Source: Pararhodospirillum photometricum DSM 122 (GTDB lineage Bacteria; Pseudomonadota; Alphaproteobacteria; Rhodospirillales; Rhodospirillaceae). Taken from it: 64,000 bases of DNA. Both the position numbers and the translations under genes were made by a program. Each line of letters starts with the position of its first letter. Positions within the stretch are counted from its first letter, which is position 1. The stretch spans positions 2,280,690-2,344,689 of the forward strand of contig NC_017059.1 in the NCBI RefSeq assembly GCF_000284415.1, in the 5' to 3' direction. Below the pieces are notes generated by a model that was given only the letters and a program-made list of their open reading frames with translations, made no database searches and was not told the origin of the DNA. Below, in pieces: positions 34,801 through 42,898 of this stretch.

Positions 34801-35158
34801 CCAACTCGACCGCCGCGAGGCGGTGCTGGATGCCCTGTTCGCGGTGCTCAACCGCCTGCCGGGCGTGGACCTGACCGACCGCAATCGGGCTACCCCGATC
34901 CCCGAGGGCACCCGCGTTGCCCTGGTGCTGATGGACGGAGCCGAAGACGCCGACGAGGGGCGGCCGGGGGGCCGGGTGGTGGTGATCACCGCGCGGCCGT
35001 CCGTCTGGCTGTACGTGGCTGCCACGCAAGCGGCGGTGTCGGATCGGGTCGCTCATTGGCGCCGGCTTGTGGTGTCGGCGGTACGGGGCGAGCGGGTCGA
35101 GGCCGCTGCCGAGTTCCGCTTCGCCCTGACCTTTCCCGATACCCTGATGGAGATGTGA
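34793..35158 (+). CDS. Phage minor tail / tail terminator protein
   Basis: A 121-aa protein starting eight bases before the previous stop. It has a helical start (REAVLDALFAVLNRLPGV), a beta strand region (GRVVVITARPSVWLYVA) and an end EFRFALTFPDTLMEM. Length and position after the joining protein fit a gpU/gpZ-like tail terminator. The sequence itself is not strongly diagnostic. Confidence 0.55.
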   Translation: MTDQLDRREAVLDALFAVLNRLPGVDLTDRNRATPIPEGTRVALVLMDGAEDADEGRPGGRVVVITARPSVWLYVAATQAAVSDRVAHWRRLVVSAVRGERVEAAAEFRFALTFPDTLMEM

Positions 35159-35223
35159 GCGAGACCCGTACCGATCCCTGATTCACTCTTTTCGCTCCAG
35201 GCGGGACGGGAGGGGGATGCTTC

Positions 35224-35526
35224 CTACCGAGGCCCCAATCCTGCTGCGTCACGCAAAATGAGATTGATGCGCGTCTGCCATCCCGGTCCCTGGGCGCGGA
35301 AATGGTCGAGGACGTCGGGGTCCAGGCGCAAGTTCACGGTTTTCTTGGGGGTCGGGGATCGCGGCCGTCCTCCCTTGCTGGCCGTGCCCTGCACCCGAGC
35401 GACGATTTCTTCCACGCTTTCGCCGCCCTTGAACCGGACGGCGTCGGCAAACCACGCCTCGGTCAATTCGGGAGCATCGTCGGGGTCAATCCAGGCGGCC
35501 TTCGAATCGCTTCCGTTCTTTGTCAT
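35224..35526 (-). CDS. brnA: BrnA family antitoxin
   Basis: A 100-aa antitoxin. The N-terminal part PDDAPELTEAWFADAVRFKGGE binds the toxin in the family. The C-terminal ribbon-helix-helix KKTVNLRLDPDVLDHFRAQGPGWQTRINLIL binds DNA and represses the operon. The gene overlaps the toxin gene upstream by 41 bases, the usual brnTA order. It lies antisense to the phage tail genes on both sides. Confidence 0.88.
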   Translation of the reverse strand: MTKNGSDSKAAWIDPDDAPELTEAWFADAVRFKGGESVEEIVARVQGTASKGGRPRSPTPKKTVNLRLDPDVLDHFRAQGPGWQTRINLILRDAAGLGPR

Positions 35527-35755
35527 GGCCGTACCTCATGGAAATGATGCGTTGCCCGCCGTCGCGCTCTGTCCAGACGACAATCACAAAACGACCGCGC
35601 AGCCATCCCGCCGTGATGAAGCGTGTCTCACCATAGGCAAAGCGATCGTCAAGCCGCGTGTCGTTCGGCCCGGCGAACACCTGAGCCGCATCGGCGAAAT
35701 CAAGGCCGCGTTCTTCAAGCGTCTTGGCGCGCTTGGCTTCGTCCCAGCTGATCAT
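35486..35755 (-). CDS. brnT: BrnT family toxin (RelE-like RNase fold)
   Basis: An 89-aa toxin: WDEAKRAKTLEERGLDFADAAQVF, DDRFAYGETRFITAGWLRGRFVIVVW and RIISMRYGHDKERKRF are the family signatures; BrnT cleaves RNA in the ribosome-independent manner known for the family. The C-terminal YGHDKERKR differs slightly from the common RxANKRE. There is no obvious Shine-Dalgarno; the operator palindrome begins only five bases before the start codon, so the mRNA may have a very short leader. Confidence 0.88.
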   Translation of the reverse strand: MISWDEAKRAKTLEERGLDFADAAQVFAGPNDTRLDDRFAYGETRFITAGWLRGRFVIVVWTERDGGQRIISMRYGHDKERKRFEGRLD

Positions 35756-35759
35756 ATGG

Positions 35760-35779
35760 GTTTTTGTAGATACAAAAAC
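35760..35779. promoter_or_regulatory. brnTA operator: perfect 9+2+9 palindrome
   Basis: gtttttgta-ga-tacaaaaac is an exact inverted repeat, strikingly AT-rich for this genome, immediately upstream of the brnT start. It is a natural target for BrnA, whose ribbon-helix-helix dimers bind palindromes at their own promoter. Confidence 0.7.
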
Positions 35780-35884
35780 AAGGGGGAGTCAAGGCCTTCG
35801 CCAGACTGAAGGAGCGGGGGATAACCAAGCTCACGGCCTTTCCCACGCTTGGGGGGAAGGCCTCACTTTTATGGAGAGCATGCC

Positions 35885-36412
35885 GTGGCAGGGACTGACA
35901 ATTACTCGATCCTGAAGGGCATCGTGTCCTTCACCCCGGCCGGAACCGGGGCCACCGCCCGCGACCTGGGCAACTGCACCGCACTGACCTACCAGCCGAG
36001 CGTCGAATACCTGGACCACTACAGCAGCCGGAGCGGGGTCAAGGCCAAGGACAAGTCCGTGGCGTCGCAGGTCGGGGCCACCGTCGCCTTCACGCTGGAC
36101 GAGTTCACCTTGGAAAACTTGGCGCTGGGTCTGGGCGGGATCTTGGATGCGAGCAAGAAGGTGCTGACCATCCTGGGAACCGATGGGGTCGAAGGGGCGC
36201 TGAAGGTGGTGGGAACCAACGACGTGGGACGGCGTCTGCAACTGGACGTGCCCAGCGTCAAGCTCAAGGCGGGGTCGTCGGTGGGGTTTATCACGGACGA
36301 ATGGGCGGAAATCGAGATCGAAGGCGAGGTTCAGCGCGCAGACGGCGCGTTTCCCTGGGGCAAGATCACCGATATCACCGACGGTCTGCCGACCGAAGGA
36401 GGTGCGGGATGA
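35885..36412 (+). CDS. Phage tail tube (major tail) protein
   Basis: A 175-aa protein. The N-terminus TDNYSILKGIVSFTPAGTGATARDLGNCTALTYQPSVEYL is typical for tail-tube proteins of siphophage-like elements. It is followed by a beta-rich core (VAFTLDEFTLENLALGLGG, EIEIEGEVQRADGAFPWGKI). The start is GTG 35885 with GGAGAG seven bases before. Its stop overlaps the ATG of the next gene (ATGA). Confidence 0.75.
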   Translation: MAGTDNYSILKGIVSFTPAGTGATARDLGNCTALTYQPSVEYLDHYSSRSGVKAKDKSVASQVGATVAFTLDEFTLENLALGLGGILDASKKVLTILGTDGVEGALKVVGTNDVGRRLQLDVPSVKLKAGSSVGFITDEWAEIEIEGEVQRADGAFPWGKITDITDGLPTEGGAG

Positions 36413-36825
36413 CCACGCTTCTGGACATCGCGCCCGCCACTCGGTCGGTGGCCGTGGGCGACACCTCCCTCACCGTGGGCGGGCTGACCGTCACCGACAT
36501 TGCCGGCTTGGTCCGGCCTTTTCACGGCCTGGCCTCGGCCTTCGACGGTGGGGAGATAGATGCCGAGGCCCTGCTGGCCCAGGGGCCGGCGGTGGTGGGG
36601 GCCGTACTGGCCTGCGCCACCGGCACCCCGGGCAACCCCCAGGCCGAAGCGATCGGCGCCCGCTTGCCGGCCGGGCACGAAGTCGAGCTTCTGGCGGCGG
36701 TGGTGGAGATGACGTTTCCGGGGGAAGACCCGGCCGGCGTGGTCGAGCACCTCGCCGGCCTGCTCAAAAAGGCCGGCCCGGTGATGGCGCAGGTGCCCTC
36801 CTCGCCGTTGCCGTCGAACGCCTGA
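36409..36825 (+). CDS. Phage tail assembly chaperone (gpG-like), candidate for -1 frameshift extension
   Basis: A 138-aa protein between tail tube and the place where a tape-measure gene should follow. It has a beta-rich start and helices ELLAAVVEMTFP and VVEHLAGLLKKAG. Overlapping its 3' end in the -1 frame is an open stretch RLIAAGHPALGYTPRQVVAFAALL..RREARER, which looks like the T domain of a G/GT pair. A possible slip site is c-aaa-aag at 36765-36771. The extension runs into non-phage sequence near 36930, where the element is cut. Confidence 0.6.
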   Translation: MTTLLDIAPATRSVAVGDTSLTVGGLTVTDIAGLVRPFHGLASAFDGGEIDAEALLAQGPAVVGAVLACATGTPGNPQAEAIGARLPAGHEVELLAAVVEMTFPGEDPAGVVEHLAGLLKKAGPVMAQVPSSPLPSNA

Positions 36826-36850
36826 TCGCGGCGGGCCACCCCGCCCTGGG

Positions 36851-37093
36851 CTACACCCCGCGCCAAGTGGTGGCCTTTGCCGCGCTGCTGGAGCGGCGCG
36901 AAGCCCGGGAGCGGGCCGCCGGGGTTTCGGCCAGTAAGCCGGATAGGTCGGCGCGCAAGATCTCGCCTCCTAGCGTAGTGATTTCCAGGACTGCCCCGGG
37001 CAGGCCTCGCGCTGCCGTAACGGTGGGATGCCAGTCTTCGGGATTGGTCGGGCCGGGACCAGGAAGGGCATTGAAGACCGTGGCAATGGTCAT
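36851..37093 (-). pseudogene. DUF2442-like protein, 3' part replaced by phage antisense sequence
   Basis: The gene starts well: AGGAGG before ATG 37093, then VTAARGLPGAVLEITTLGGEILRADLSGLLAE, like the core of DUF2442 proteins (beta strands ending in vDls-ll). After about residue 57 the reading is simply the reverse strand of the phage tail gene, so the native C-terminus has been lost at the junction near 36925. DUF2442 genes are often adjacent to DUF4160 genes and the pair is suspected to be a toxin-antitoxin-like module; the partner lies just upstream. Confidence 0.5.
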
Positions 37094-37105
37094 AGCGTGC
37101 GCCTC

Positions 37106-37340
37106 CTATCGCTTGGGGGTGAGGGCGTTGAAGGTATCGAGGGCGGCGGCCCCCTGATCGGTGAGCCAGTCGGCAACCACGCGACGGGTGGCCGGCGACA
37201 GATCTCCCGCCAGAATGGCCCCTGTCTCAAGGCAAACCAGGGCTTTTTCCCCAGCGGCGATGACATGAATATGGGGAGGGGGGATGATCCCCGGAGAAGA
37301 CCTTGAAGGCCACGCCGCCGACGATCCCCAGTTTGACCAT
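37106..37340 (-). pseudogene. DUF4160 family protein, one-base frameshift in a C-run
   Basis: From ATG 37340 the frame reads VKLGIVGGVAFKVFSGDHPP. One base later it would continue PPHIHVIAAGEKALVCLETG to the stop at 37106; together this is a DUF4160 protein of about 78 aa with the signature DHPPPHIHV. The break is an extra C in a run of six (plus-strand G-run near 37277). This is either a sequencing error or slippage. The gene lies directly upstream of the DUF2442 remnant on the same strand. Confidence 0.6.
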
Positions 37341-37419
37341 CCGCCTTCTCCGCTCTTGATGACAGGGCTATGCGGACAAAATGCCCGCACGACAAGGGAA
37401 CGGTGGGCAAAAAGAGACC

Positions 37420-37455
37420 GAGGGGTCTGGGGAGGCCGTGCCTCCCCGGCCTTAT
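37420..37455. repeat. Palindromic repeat family A, single copy
   Basis: gaggggtctggggagg-ccgtg-cctccccggcctt between the DUF4160 remnant and lrgA, with one substitution in the right arm. The remainder of 37341-37583 shows no gene. Confidence 0.75.
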
Positions 37456-37583
37456 CCTCAAAGCCCCAAAAAATCTGCCCGTCCCTTTTTGGCAACAGAC
37501 CTTTCCCGGCTTCGCTCTTCCCGATCTGGGCGGGGCTTCTTACCCTTGAGGGATCTAAGACGTTTTAGGGACGGGTTAAGGCG

Positions 37584-37964
37584 ATGGTGTCTTCCTTTTT
37601 CTTGTTGTTGGCGGTTCAACTGGTGGGGGAGGTGGCCCGCGAAGTATTGGGGGTGCCGATTCCGGGGCCGGTGCTGGGGATGTTCGGGCTCGCATTGTTC
37701 TTGATTGCCCGGCAAACCCTCACGAGCAAGACCGTGTCGGCCTCCCTGTCCCACACCTCGGAAACCTTGATTGGGCAGATGGGCTTAATGTTCGTGCCGG
37801 CCGGCGTGGGCTTGGTGGCTCAAGGACCGTTGCTGGCGCGGGAGTGGTTGCCGCTGGTGGCCGGGGTGGTGGGATCGACGGTGATTGGGGTGGTGGTGAC
37901 CGGGGCGGTCATGCACTGGACCTTGCCGGCTGTCGAGGAGGACGCCGATGCAAGCCGTTCTTGA
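37584..37964 (+). CDS. lrgA: CidA/LrgA family membrane protein
   Basis: A 126-aa holin-like protein with four helices. The stretch LGVPIPGPVLGMFGLALFLIA is the family signature, followed by QMGLMFVPAGVGLVAQ. With LrgB it controls murein hydrolase activity or organic-acid movement across the membrane in other bacteria. The start at ATG 37584 gives the full family length. The stop lies 17 bases into lrgB, so the two genes are coupled. Confidence 0.88.
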   Translation: MVSSFFLLLAVQLVGEVAREVLGVPIPGPVLGMFGLALFLIARQTLTSKTVSASLSHTSETLIGQMGLMFVPAGVGLVAQGPLLAREWLPLVAGVVGSTVIGVVVTGAVMHWTLPAVEEDADASRS

Positions 37965-38664
37965 GAGCCTGTGGGCGCCCTTGGCGGCGACTCCCCTGGT
38001 CTGGCTGGTGGTGACGCTGGCGGCCTTTGTTTTGGGGCGCCGGGTTCAAACCTGGGCCGGCAACCATCCGCTGGCCACACCGGCCCCGCTGGCCATGGCG
38101 GCGGTGGCCTTGGTGTTGGTCCTGACCGGGACCTCTTATGATACCTACGCCTCTGGGGCGCAGTTCATCACGTTCTTGTTGGGTCCGACCACCATTGCCC
38201 TGGCCATCCCTCTGGCGCGGCATGTCGAGGCGATCCGAAAGAACTTTCGCGGGATTTTTCTGGCGCTGCTGGCGGGGTCCCTGGCGTCGATTGCCAGTGG
38301 GGTGGCCATCGTGATCCTGCTGGGCGGCTCGCGTGACGTGGCCTTGTCGATGGCGCCCAAGGCGGCGACAACGCCGATCGCCATGGCGGTGGCCCAGGAG
38401 ATTGGCGGCGTCCCCGCCCTCAGCGCGTCCTTGGCCATTTTGGGGGGCGTGGTCGCGGCGATCACCGGGCCGCAGATGCTGCACCGCCTCAAGATCCGCG
38501 ACTGGCGGGCCCAGGGCTTGGCGGCCGGAGTGGCGGGCAGTGGCCTCGGCGCCGCCCAGGTCGCTTCGCGCCACGAACTGGCCGCCGCCTTTGGCGCGCT
38601 GGGCATCGGCCTCAATGGCCTCCTGACCGCACTCGTCCTCCCCCTCCTGGCCCGCTTTCTTTAA
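37948..38664 (+). CDS. lrgB: LrgB family membrane protein
   Basis: A 238-aa polytopic partner of LrgA. Family stretches are GAQFITFLLGPTTIALAIPL, GSRDVALSMAPKAATTPIAMAVAQEIGG and AITGPQMLHRLKI..WRAQGLAAGVAGSGLGAAQ. It overlaps lrgA by 17 bases. It has an intact frame and normal length. Confidence 0.92.
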   Translation: MQAVLESLWAPLAATPLVWLVVTLAAFVLGRRVQTWAGNHPLATPAPLAMAAVALVLVLTGTSYDTYASGAQFITFLLGPTTIALAIPLARHVEAIRKNFRGIFLALLAGSLASIASGVAIVILLGGSRDVALSMAPKAATTPIAMAVAQEIGGVPALSASLAILGGVVAAITGPQMLHRLKIRDWRAQGLAAGVAGSGLGAAQVASRHELAAAFGALGIGLNGLLTALVLPLLARFL

Positions 38665-38671
38665 AAAAGCC

Positions 38672-38706
38672 GAGGGGTCTGGGGAGGCCGCGCCTCCCCA
38701 GCCTTA
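38672..38706. repeat. Palindromic repeat family A between convergent genes
   Basis: gaggggtctggggagg-ccgcg-cctccccagcctt fills the 46-base space between lrgB and hpnH, both of whose stop codons touch it. Confidence 0.85.
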
Positions 38707-38710
38707 AAAA

Positions 38711-39769
38711 TCAAGCCGGTCGCTGGTTATCGAAAGACACTTCGGGCGCCAACGGCCCCTCGGTGCGAATGCCCTCGCGGGTCACCTTCCAGGCCTTCAG
38801 CGGATGGGCGATGGTGTCGGCAACGGCGGTGGCTTCATAGCCGCAGTGCATCATGCAGTTGGCGCACTTTTCGTAGCGGCCGGTGCCGTAGGCGTCCCAG
38901 TCCGTGGTCTCCATCAATTCCTTGAACGAGCCGACCGTGCCTTCGTTGAGCAGGTAGCAAGGCCGCTGCCAGCCAAAGACGTTGCGTGTTGGGTTGCCCC
39001 AGGGCGTACAGGCGTAGGTCTGATTACCGGCCAGGAAATCGAGATACAAACTCGACTGGTTGAACCGCCACGAGGGCTGACGCAACCGGAACAACGACCG
39101 GAACAGCTCCTTGGTGCGCTCGCGCCCCAAGAAGACATCTTGCAGCGGAGCATGCTCGTAGGCAAAGCCCGGGGCCACGGTCACGCCCTCGACGCCCAGG
39201 TCGTCGCAGGCAAAGGCAATGAACTGGGCCACGCGCTCGGGCGGCGCGCCGTCGAACAAGGTGGTGTTGCAGGTGACACGAAAGCCCCGGGCCCGGGCGG
39301 CGCGAATGGCCGCCACCGCCTTATCAAACACGCCTTCTTGGCACACGGCGGCGTCGTGGTGCTCGCGATCGCCATCGAGGTGGATGGAGAAGGTTAGGTA
39401 GGGCGAGGGCGTGAAGTCGTTGAGGCGCTTTTCCAGCAACAAGGCGTTGGTGCACAGGTAGACAAAGCGCTTTTGCGCCATCAGGCCCTCGACGATGGGC
39501 ACGATGTCGTGATGGATCAGCGGTTCGCCGCCGGCGATCGAGACGATGGGGGCATCGCACTCGCGCGCGGCGTTCAGGCACTCCTCGACCGAGAGACGGC
39601 GGTTGAGGATCTCGGCGGGGTAGGCGATCTTGCCGCAGCCGGCGCAGGCGAGATTGCAGCGGAACAAGGGTTCCAGCATGAGAACCAAGGGGTAGCGGGT
39701 CCGGCCGAGCAGGCGTTGCTTGACGAGATAGGCCCCAAGGCGGACCTGCTGAATCAGGGGAACTCCCAC
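38711..39769 (-). CDS. hpnH: Adenosyl-hopene transferase HpnH
   Basis: A 352-aa radical-SAM enzyme adding adenosine to diploptene, the first step of extended hopanoid side chains. The 4Fe-4S site is CNLACAGCGK, followed by SIAGGEPLIHHDI, and the C-terminus holds CANCMMHCGYEATAV. The start is GTG 39769 (VGVPLIQQVRLGAYL) with AAGGA ten bases before. It follows ispH directly, linking isoprenoid precursor supply with hopanoid synthesis; the pair often appears in hpn gene clusters. Confidence 0.92.
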   Translation of the reverse strand: MGVPLIQQVRLGAYLVKQRLLGRTRYPLVLMLEPLFRCNLACAGCGKIAYPAEILNRRLSVEECLNAARECDAPIVSIAGGEPLIHHDIVPIVEGLMAQKRFVYLCTNALLLEKRLNDFTPSPYLTFSIHLDGDREHHDAAVCQEGVFDKAVAAIRAARARGFRVTCNTTLFDGAPPERVAQFIAFACDDLGVEGVTVAPGFAYEHAPLQDVFLGRERTKELFRSLFRLRQPSWRFNQSSLYLDFLAGNQTYACTPWGNPTRNVFGWQRPCYLLNEGTVGSFKELMETTDWDAYGTGRYEKCANCMMHCGYEATAVADTIAHPLKAWKVTREGIRTEGPLAPEVSFDNQRPA

Positions 39770-39774
39770 GGCAC

Positions 39775-40770
39775 TTAATCCTTCAGGGTTTCTTCGCGGT
39801 GTGCCGGATCGGCGGGGCGCTGGCGATCGCCAATCTGGGGCAGGCGGGGCAGCTTGAACTGCATGTGCTCGTCCACTCCCTTTTGCTCGACCACCTCGAC
39901 GCGGCCAAAGTCGCGCAGGCGATTGACAAGGTCGCGCACCAAGCCTTCGGGAGCGGAGGCGCCGGCGGTGACGGCGACGGTGGCCACGCCGTCGAGCCAC
40001 GCCGGGTCAAGGCCCGAGGCGTCATCGATCAGGTAGGACGGCTTACCCATCTGGGTGCCGATTTCCCGCAGGCGGTTGGAGTTCGACGAGTTGCGCGCCC
40101 CCACCACCAGCAGCAAGTCGGCCTCGCGGGCGATCTCGCGCACCGCCGATTGCCGGTTTTGGGTCGCGTAGCAGATGTCCTTGACGTCGGGCCCCTGGAT
40201 GTTGGGGAAGCGACGCTTGAGCGCCTCAATGACCTCGCGGGTGTCATCTACCGAGAGGGTGGTCTGGGTCACGTAGGCGATCTCATTGGGATCGCTGATG
40301 GACAGCCGTTCCACGTCCTCGGGGCGGCTGACCAGATGGACGCCGCCCGGGATCTGGCCCTGGGTGCCCTCGACCTCGGGGTGGCCTTCGTGGCCGATGA
40401 GGACGACCTCGCGGCCCTTGGCCACATGGTTTTGGCCTTCCTTGTGGACGCGCGAGACCAGGGGGCAGGTGGCATCCACCACGGGGAGGGTGCGCCGGGC
40501 GGCTTCGTCCACCACGGCCTTGGGCACACCGTGGGCGCTAAACACGGTCAAGGCGCCATCGGGGATTTCGTCGAGTTCATCGACAAACAGGGCGCCCTTG
40601 CTGCGCAAGCTCTCCACGACGTGCTTGTTGTGCACGATTTCATGGCGGACATAGACGGGGTGCTCGTAAAGGTCGAGGCACTTTTCCACAATCTCGATGG
40701 CCCGGGTGACACCGGCGCAAAAGCCGCGTGGGTTGGCCAGGATGACGCGAAGAGTCCTTTCATCGCTCAC
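39775..40770 (-). CDS. ispH: 4-hydroxy-3-methylbut-2-enyl diphosphate reductase
   Basis: A 331-aa last enzyme of the MEP isoprenoid pathway. Cluster cysteines are visible in [22 protein letters not shown] and [10 protein letters not shown], with the substrate-binding [13 protein letters not shown] and NSSNSNRL. The start is GTG 40770 behind AAGGAA; an upstream ATG at 40944 would add 58 low-complexity Pro/Ala residues and is unlikely. hpnH follows after five bases. Confidence 0.94.
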   Translation of the reverse strand: MSDERTLRVILANPRGFCAGVTRAIEIVEKCLDLYEHPVYVRHEIVHNKHVVESLRSKGALFVDELDEIPDGALTVFSAHGVPKAVVDEAARRTLPVVDATCPLVSRVHKEGQNHVAKGREVVLIGHEGHPEVEGTQGQIPGGVHLVSRPEDVERLSISDPNEIAYVTQTTLSVDDTREVIEALKRRFPNIQGPDVKDICYATQNRQSAVREIAREADLLLVVGARNSSNSNRLREIGTQMGKPSYLIDDASGLDPAWLDGVATVAVTAGASAPEGLVRDLVNRLRDFGRVEVVEQKGVDEHMQFKLPRLPQIGDRQRPADPAHREETLKD

Positions 40771-40931
40771 GGCGGGACGTTCCTTGTCGGGGGGCGTGGG
40801 GATGCCCGCGCGGCGCGGGGCCGGGGCATGATCTGGGGCCGCACCATACGGGGTTTCGGCGGGCGCGTGCAATGGTCCCAAGTCCCTCGCCTCTTCGGGG
40901 ATATGGCCGGCCGCTGCCTGCCGTGGCTCGG

Positions 40932-41714
40932 TCAACGACGCCACGCGTTTTCAGTCCAGGCGACGCGGCTCGCCTCGAACACCCGGCGCAAGTCGGCGAT
41001 CAAGGGGGGGCAATCGCCCAAGCGTCCCTCGCGGCAGGCGAGTTCAATCTGGGTGGCGGCGGCGGCGATGGCGCAAAAGCCGAGGTTGCCCGACGCCCCC
41101 TTCAAGCGATGGGCCACGCGGCTGGTCACGGCCGCCTCTTCCTCTGTGGTCGGGGGCTGCAAGCTCGCCGAGATGGGCATCTCCCGCTCGAAGAACAAGG
41201 CGGCCAAGCGCTGGATTTCTTCGTCGCCCAGCACATCAAGCAAGTCGGCTACGATGTCGGGGTCAATCAAGCCAGTCTCCGGGGGAGAGGGATCGGGAGG
41301 GGGCGCGGGAAGGGCTGGTTCGGCGGCCTCCGGGGGGAGGCCCCACAGATCCAGCATGGTCTGCAAGGTATGTTGCTGGAAGGGCTTGGCGATGTAGTCG
41401 TTCATCCCTGTCGCCAAGCAGCGTTCTCGATCCGAGGCTTGGGCGTTTGCAGTCATGGCAACGATCGGCAGGCGCCCTTGTGGTCCCGGCAAGGCACGGA
41501 TCAAGGCGGTGGCCTCGTAGCCGTCCATCTCCGGCATCTGGATATCCATGAACACCAGATCGTACGGGAAAGCTTGGACCGCCGCCACGGCTTCGGCGCC
41601 GTTGGCGACAATATCCACGCGGTGGCCCATTTTGCGCAGGCGTCCGGCGGCAACTTGTTGGTTTGTCACGTTGTCTTCGGCCAGCAGAATTCGCAAAGGC
41701 CGAGTCTCGATCAC
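40932..41714 (-). CDS. Receiver-HPt phosphorelay protein
   Basis: A 260-aa protein with a receiver domain ([16 protein letters not shown], phospho-Asp in [14 protein letters not shown], Lys in YIAKPFQQ). A proline-rich linker follows, then a histidine phosphotransfer domain with [13 protein letters not shown]. This is the usual C-terminal half of a hybrid kinase, so it may be a free phosphorelay intermediate or the remainder of a truncated kinase. No ATG is suitable; GTG 41714 is chosen, though it lacks a clear ribosome site. A longer reading would cross the tRNA gene on the other strand. Confidence 0.75.
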   Translation of the reverse strand: MIETRPLRILLAEDNVTNQQVAAGRLRKMGHRVDIVANGAEAVAAVQAFPYDLVFMDIQMPEMDGYEATALIRALPGPQGRLPIVAMTANAQASDRERCLATGMNDYIAKPFQQHTLQTMLDLWGLPPEAAEPALPAPPPDPSPPETGLIDPDIVADLLDVLGDEEIQRLAALFFEREMPISASLQPPTTEEEAAVTSRVAHRLKGASGNLGFCAIAAAATQIELACREGRLGDCPPLIADLRRVFEASRVAWTENAWRR

Positions 41715-41788
41715 CTGTGGCTTTTTTTGTATAAGCCGATGTCTCGGAAGGCATCCCCCTCTTTCGGTTTGTCCGAGAGAGTTTTGAT

Positions 41789-41865
<77 letters not shown>

Positions 41866-41873
41866 TTTTTATG

Positions 41874-41907
41874 AAAAGGCAGATCCCTCTGGGGGCCTGC
41901 CTTTTTT
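41874..41907 (+). terminator. Intrinsic terminator after tRNA-Pro
   Basis: Stem aaaaggcag / ctgcctttt with a loop of 14 bases and a continued T-run, nine bases after the tRNA. The following 41908-42090 is AT-richer and shows no gene. Confidence 0.8.
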
Positions 41908-42090
41908 CATGGAATCTTCCAATTTTTTTAAGGATTCTTGAGGGAACCTCGGGCATTGTAACTTAGCTGCTCTTGATATTGATTAATTCTAGGGTGCGTT
42001 CTAAGTTTTTAGGCAAGACTCCCTCCAAAATGGACACGTGACCGTGGACCGAAAAAAAGCGGGGAGACTCACTGGCGGGGAGATCAGGCC

Positions 42091-42285
42091 ATGGCAGAGC
42101 CCACCGAAGGAACGATGGGCCGGTTGGCGGCCCTTTTTGTTGATCTGTACGGGGAAGAAGCGCCCGACCAAGCATCGCAGGTTGCCGACAGTATGGATCG
42201 CCAAGGAGACCAAGGGGCGGCCCGTCTCTGGCGGGATGTATCGCGCCGAATTGCGATGGAGCGCGGGCAGGGCCTCTCTTCTTGA
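42091..42285 (+). CDS. Small hypothetical protein, 64 aa
   Basis: A short ORF with GGGAG eight bases before ATG. The core LAALFVDLYGEEAPDQASQVADSMDRQGDQGAARLWRDVSRRI is split here for length: a helix, an acidic patch and a second helix with the pattern GDxxGAxxWRxVxxRI. This resembles small alphaproteobacterial proteins of the DUF6961 type. The function is unknown. It lies downstream of a tRNA gene, a common insertion spot, but codon use is native. Confidence 0.6.
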   Translation: MAEPTEGTMGRLAALFVDLYGEEAPDQASQVADSMDRQGDQGAARLWRDVSRRIAMERGQGLSS

Positions 42286-42400
42286 CGTCATCGTTGCTCC
42301 CGCTGTGAAAACTAAGGAATTTGGAGGTGCTTCAGGGTTTGTTCACCCTTCTTCCCCCAGGATGGGTCTCCACCATCGACTGGTCAGGAGGAACCGACCC

Positions 42401-42610
42401 ATGGTCTTTGACAGAGTCGACTCCGCCGCCGTGATTCGACGTGCTTTGGCCCTGTTGGGGCATGGTGCCGAGCGGGCCCCTGAAGGGACCACCGCCCGGC
42501 ACGAACGGGAGGTGAGCGTGATGCGCGCCCTGCGCCCCGATCTGAGTCGGCGTCAGGCGGAGGCGCTGTTACGCGGCGATCACGACGGCGTGTTCCTGCC
42601 CCGGGTTTGA
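42401..42610 (+). CDS. Small hypothetical protein, 69 aa
   Basis: AGGAGG precedes ATG 42401. The protein (MVFDRVDSAAVIRRALALLG..., then RHEREVSVMRALRPDLSRRQAEALLRG) is basic and helical with no membrane segment. It ends seven bases before the next ORF, so the two probably form an operon. Family not recognised. Confidence 0.6.
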   Translation: MVFDRVDSAAVIRRALALLGHGAERAPEGTTARHEREVSVMRALRPDLSRRQAEALLRGDHDGVFLPRV

Positions 42611-42616
42611 CCCCCC

Positions 42617-42898
42617 ATGACCGACGACAGGACGCTTCCCGAAATTCTCGTGTGTGTGCGCGATCGCGGCGAGGGAGGATCGTCTTGTGTGGGGCGCGGG
42701 GCCCGGCAGACCCTGGACGCCTTAACCCGTCACCCCCGTGTGCTGGCGGGGCAGGTTCGGGTAGGCACGGTGACGTGCTTTGGCCGGTGCATGACGGGAC
42801 CGGTGGTGCGGGTGCGCGCAGGAGCGTTTCAAGCGCCGCTGCATGCCGCCGACGTAGACGCGTATCTGGACGCGGTGGTCAACGATCAGACGTCTTGA
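42617..42898 (+). CDS. Thioredoxin-like [2Fe-2S] ferredoxin-type protein
   Basis: A 93-aa protein with cysteines in ILVCVRDR, SSCVGRGAR and VTCFGRCMTGP. The arrangement of an early Cys, then SC-x-GRGA, and a C-x3-C close to a GPVV-type strand is that of small thioredoxin-like [2Fe-2S] proteins (as in the NuoE/Fdx-like group). An electron-transfer or metal-handling role is inferred. Its 3' end overlaps the convergent next gene by 13 bases. Confidence 0.65.
   Translation: MTDDRTLPEILVCVRDRGEGGSSCVGRGARQTLDALTRHPRVLAGQVRVGTVTCFGRCMTGPVVRVRAGAFQAPLHAADVDAYLDAVVNDQTS

Noticed and set aside
32693-36930. Gene transfer agent instead of a prophage fragment
   Set aside because: The decoration protein and gpE-type capsid are lambda-like; the HK97-type capsid and gene order of the Rhodobacter GTA are not seen.
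40771-40944. N-terminal extension of IspH from ATG 40944
   Set aside because: The added residues are Pro/Ala-rich without similarity to IspH, and GTG 40770 has a good ribosome site.
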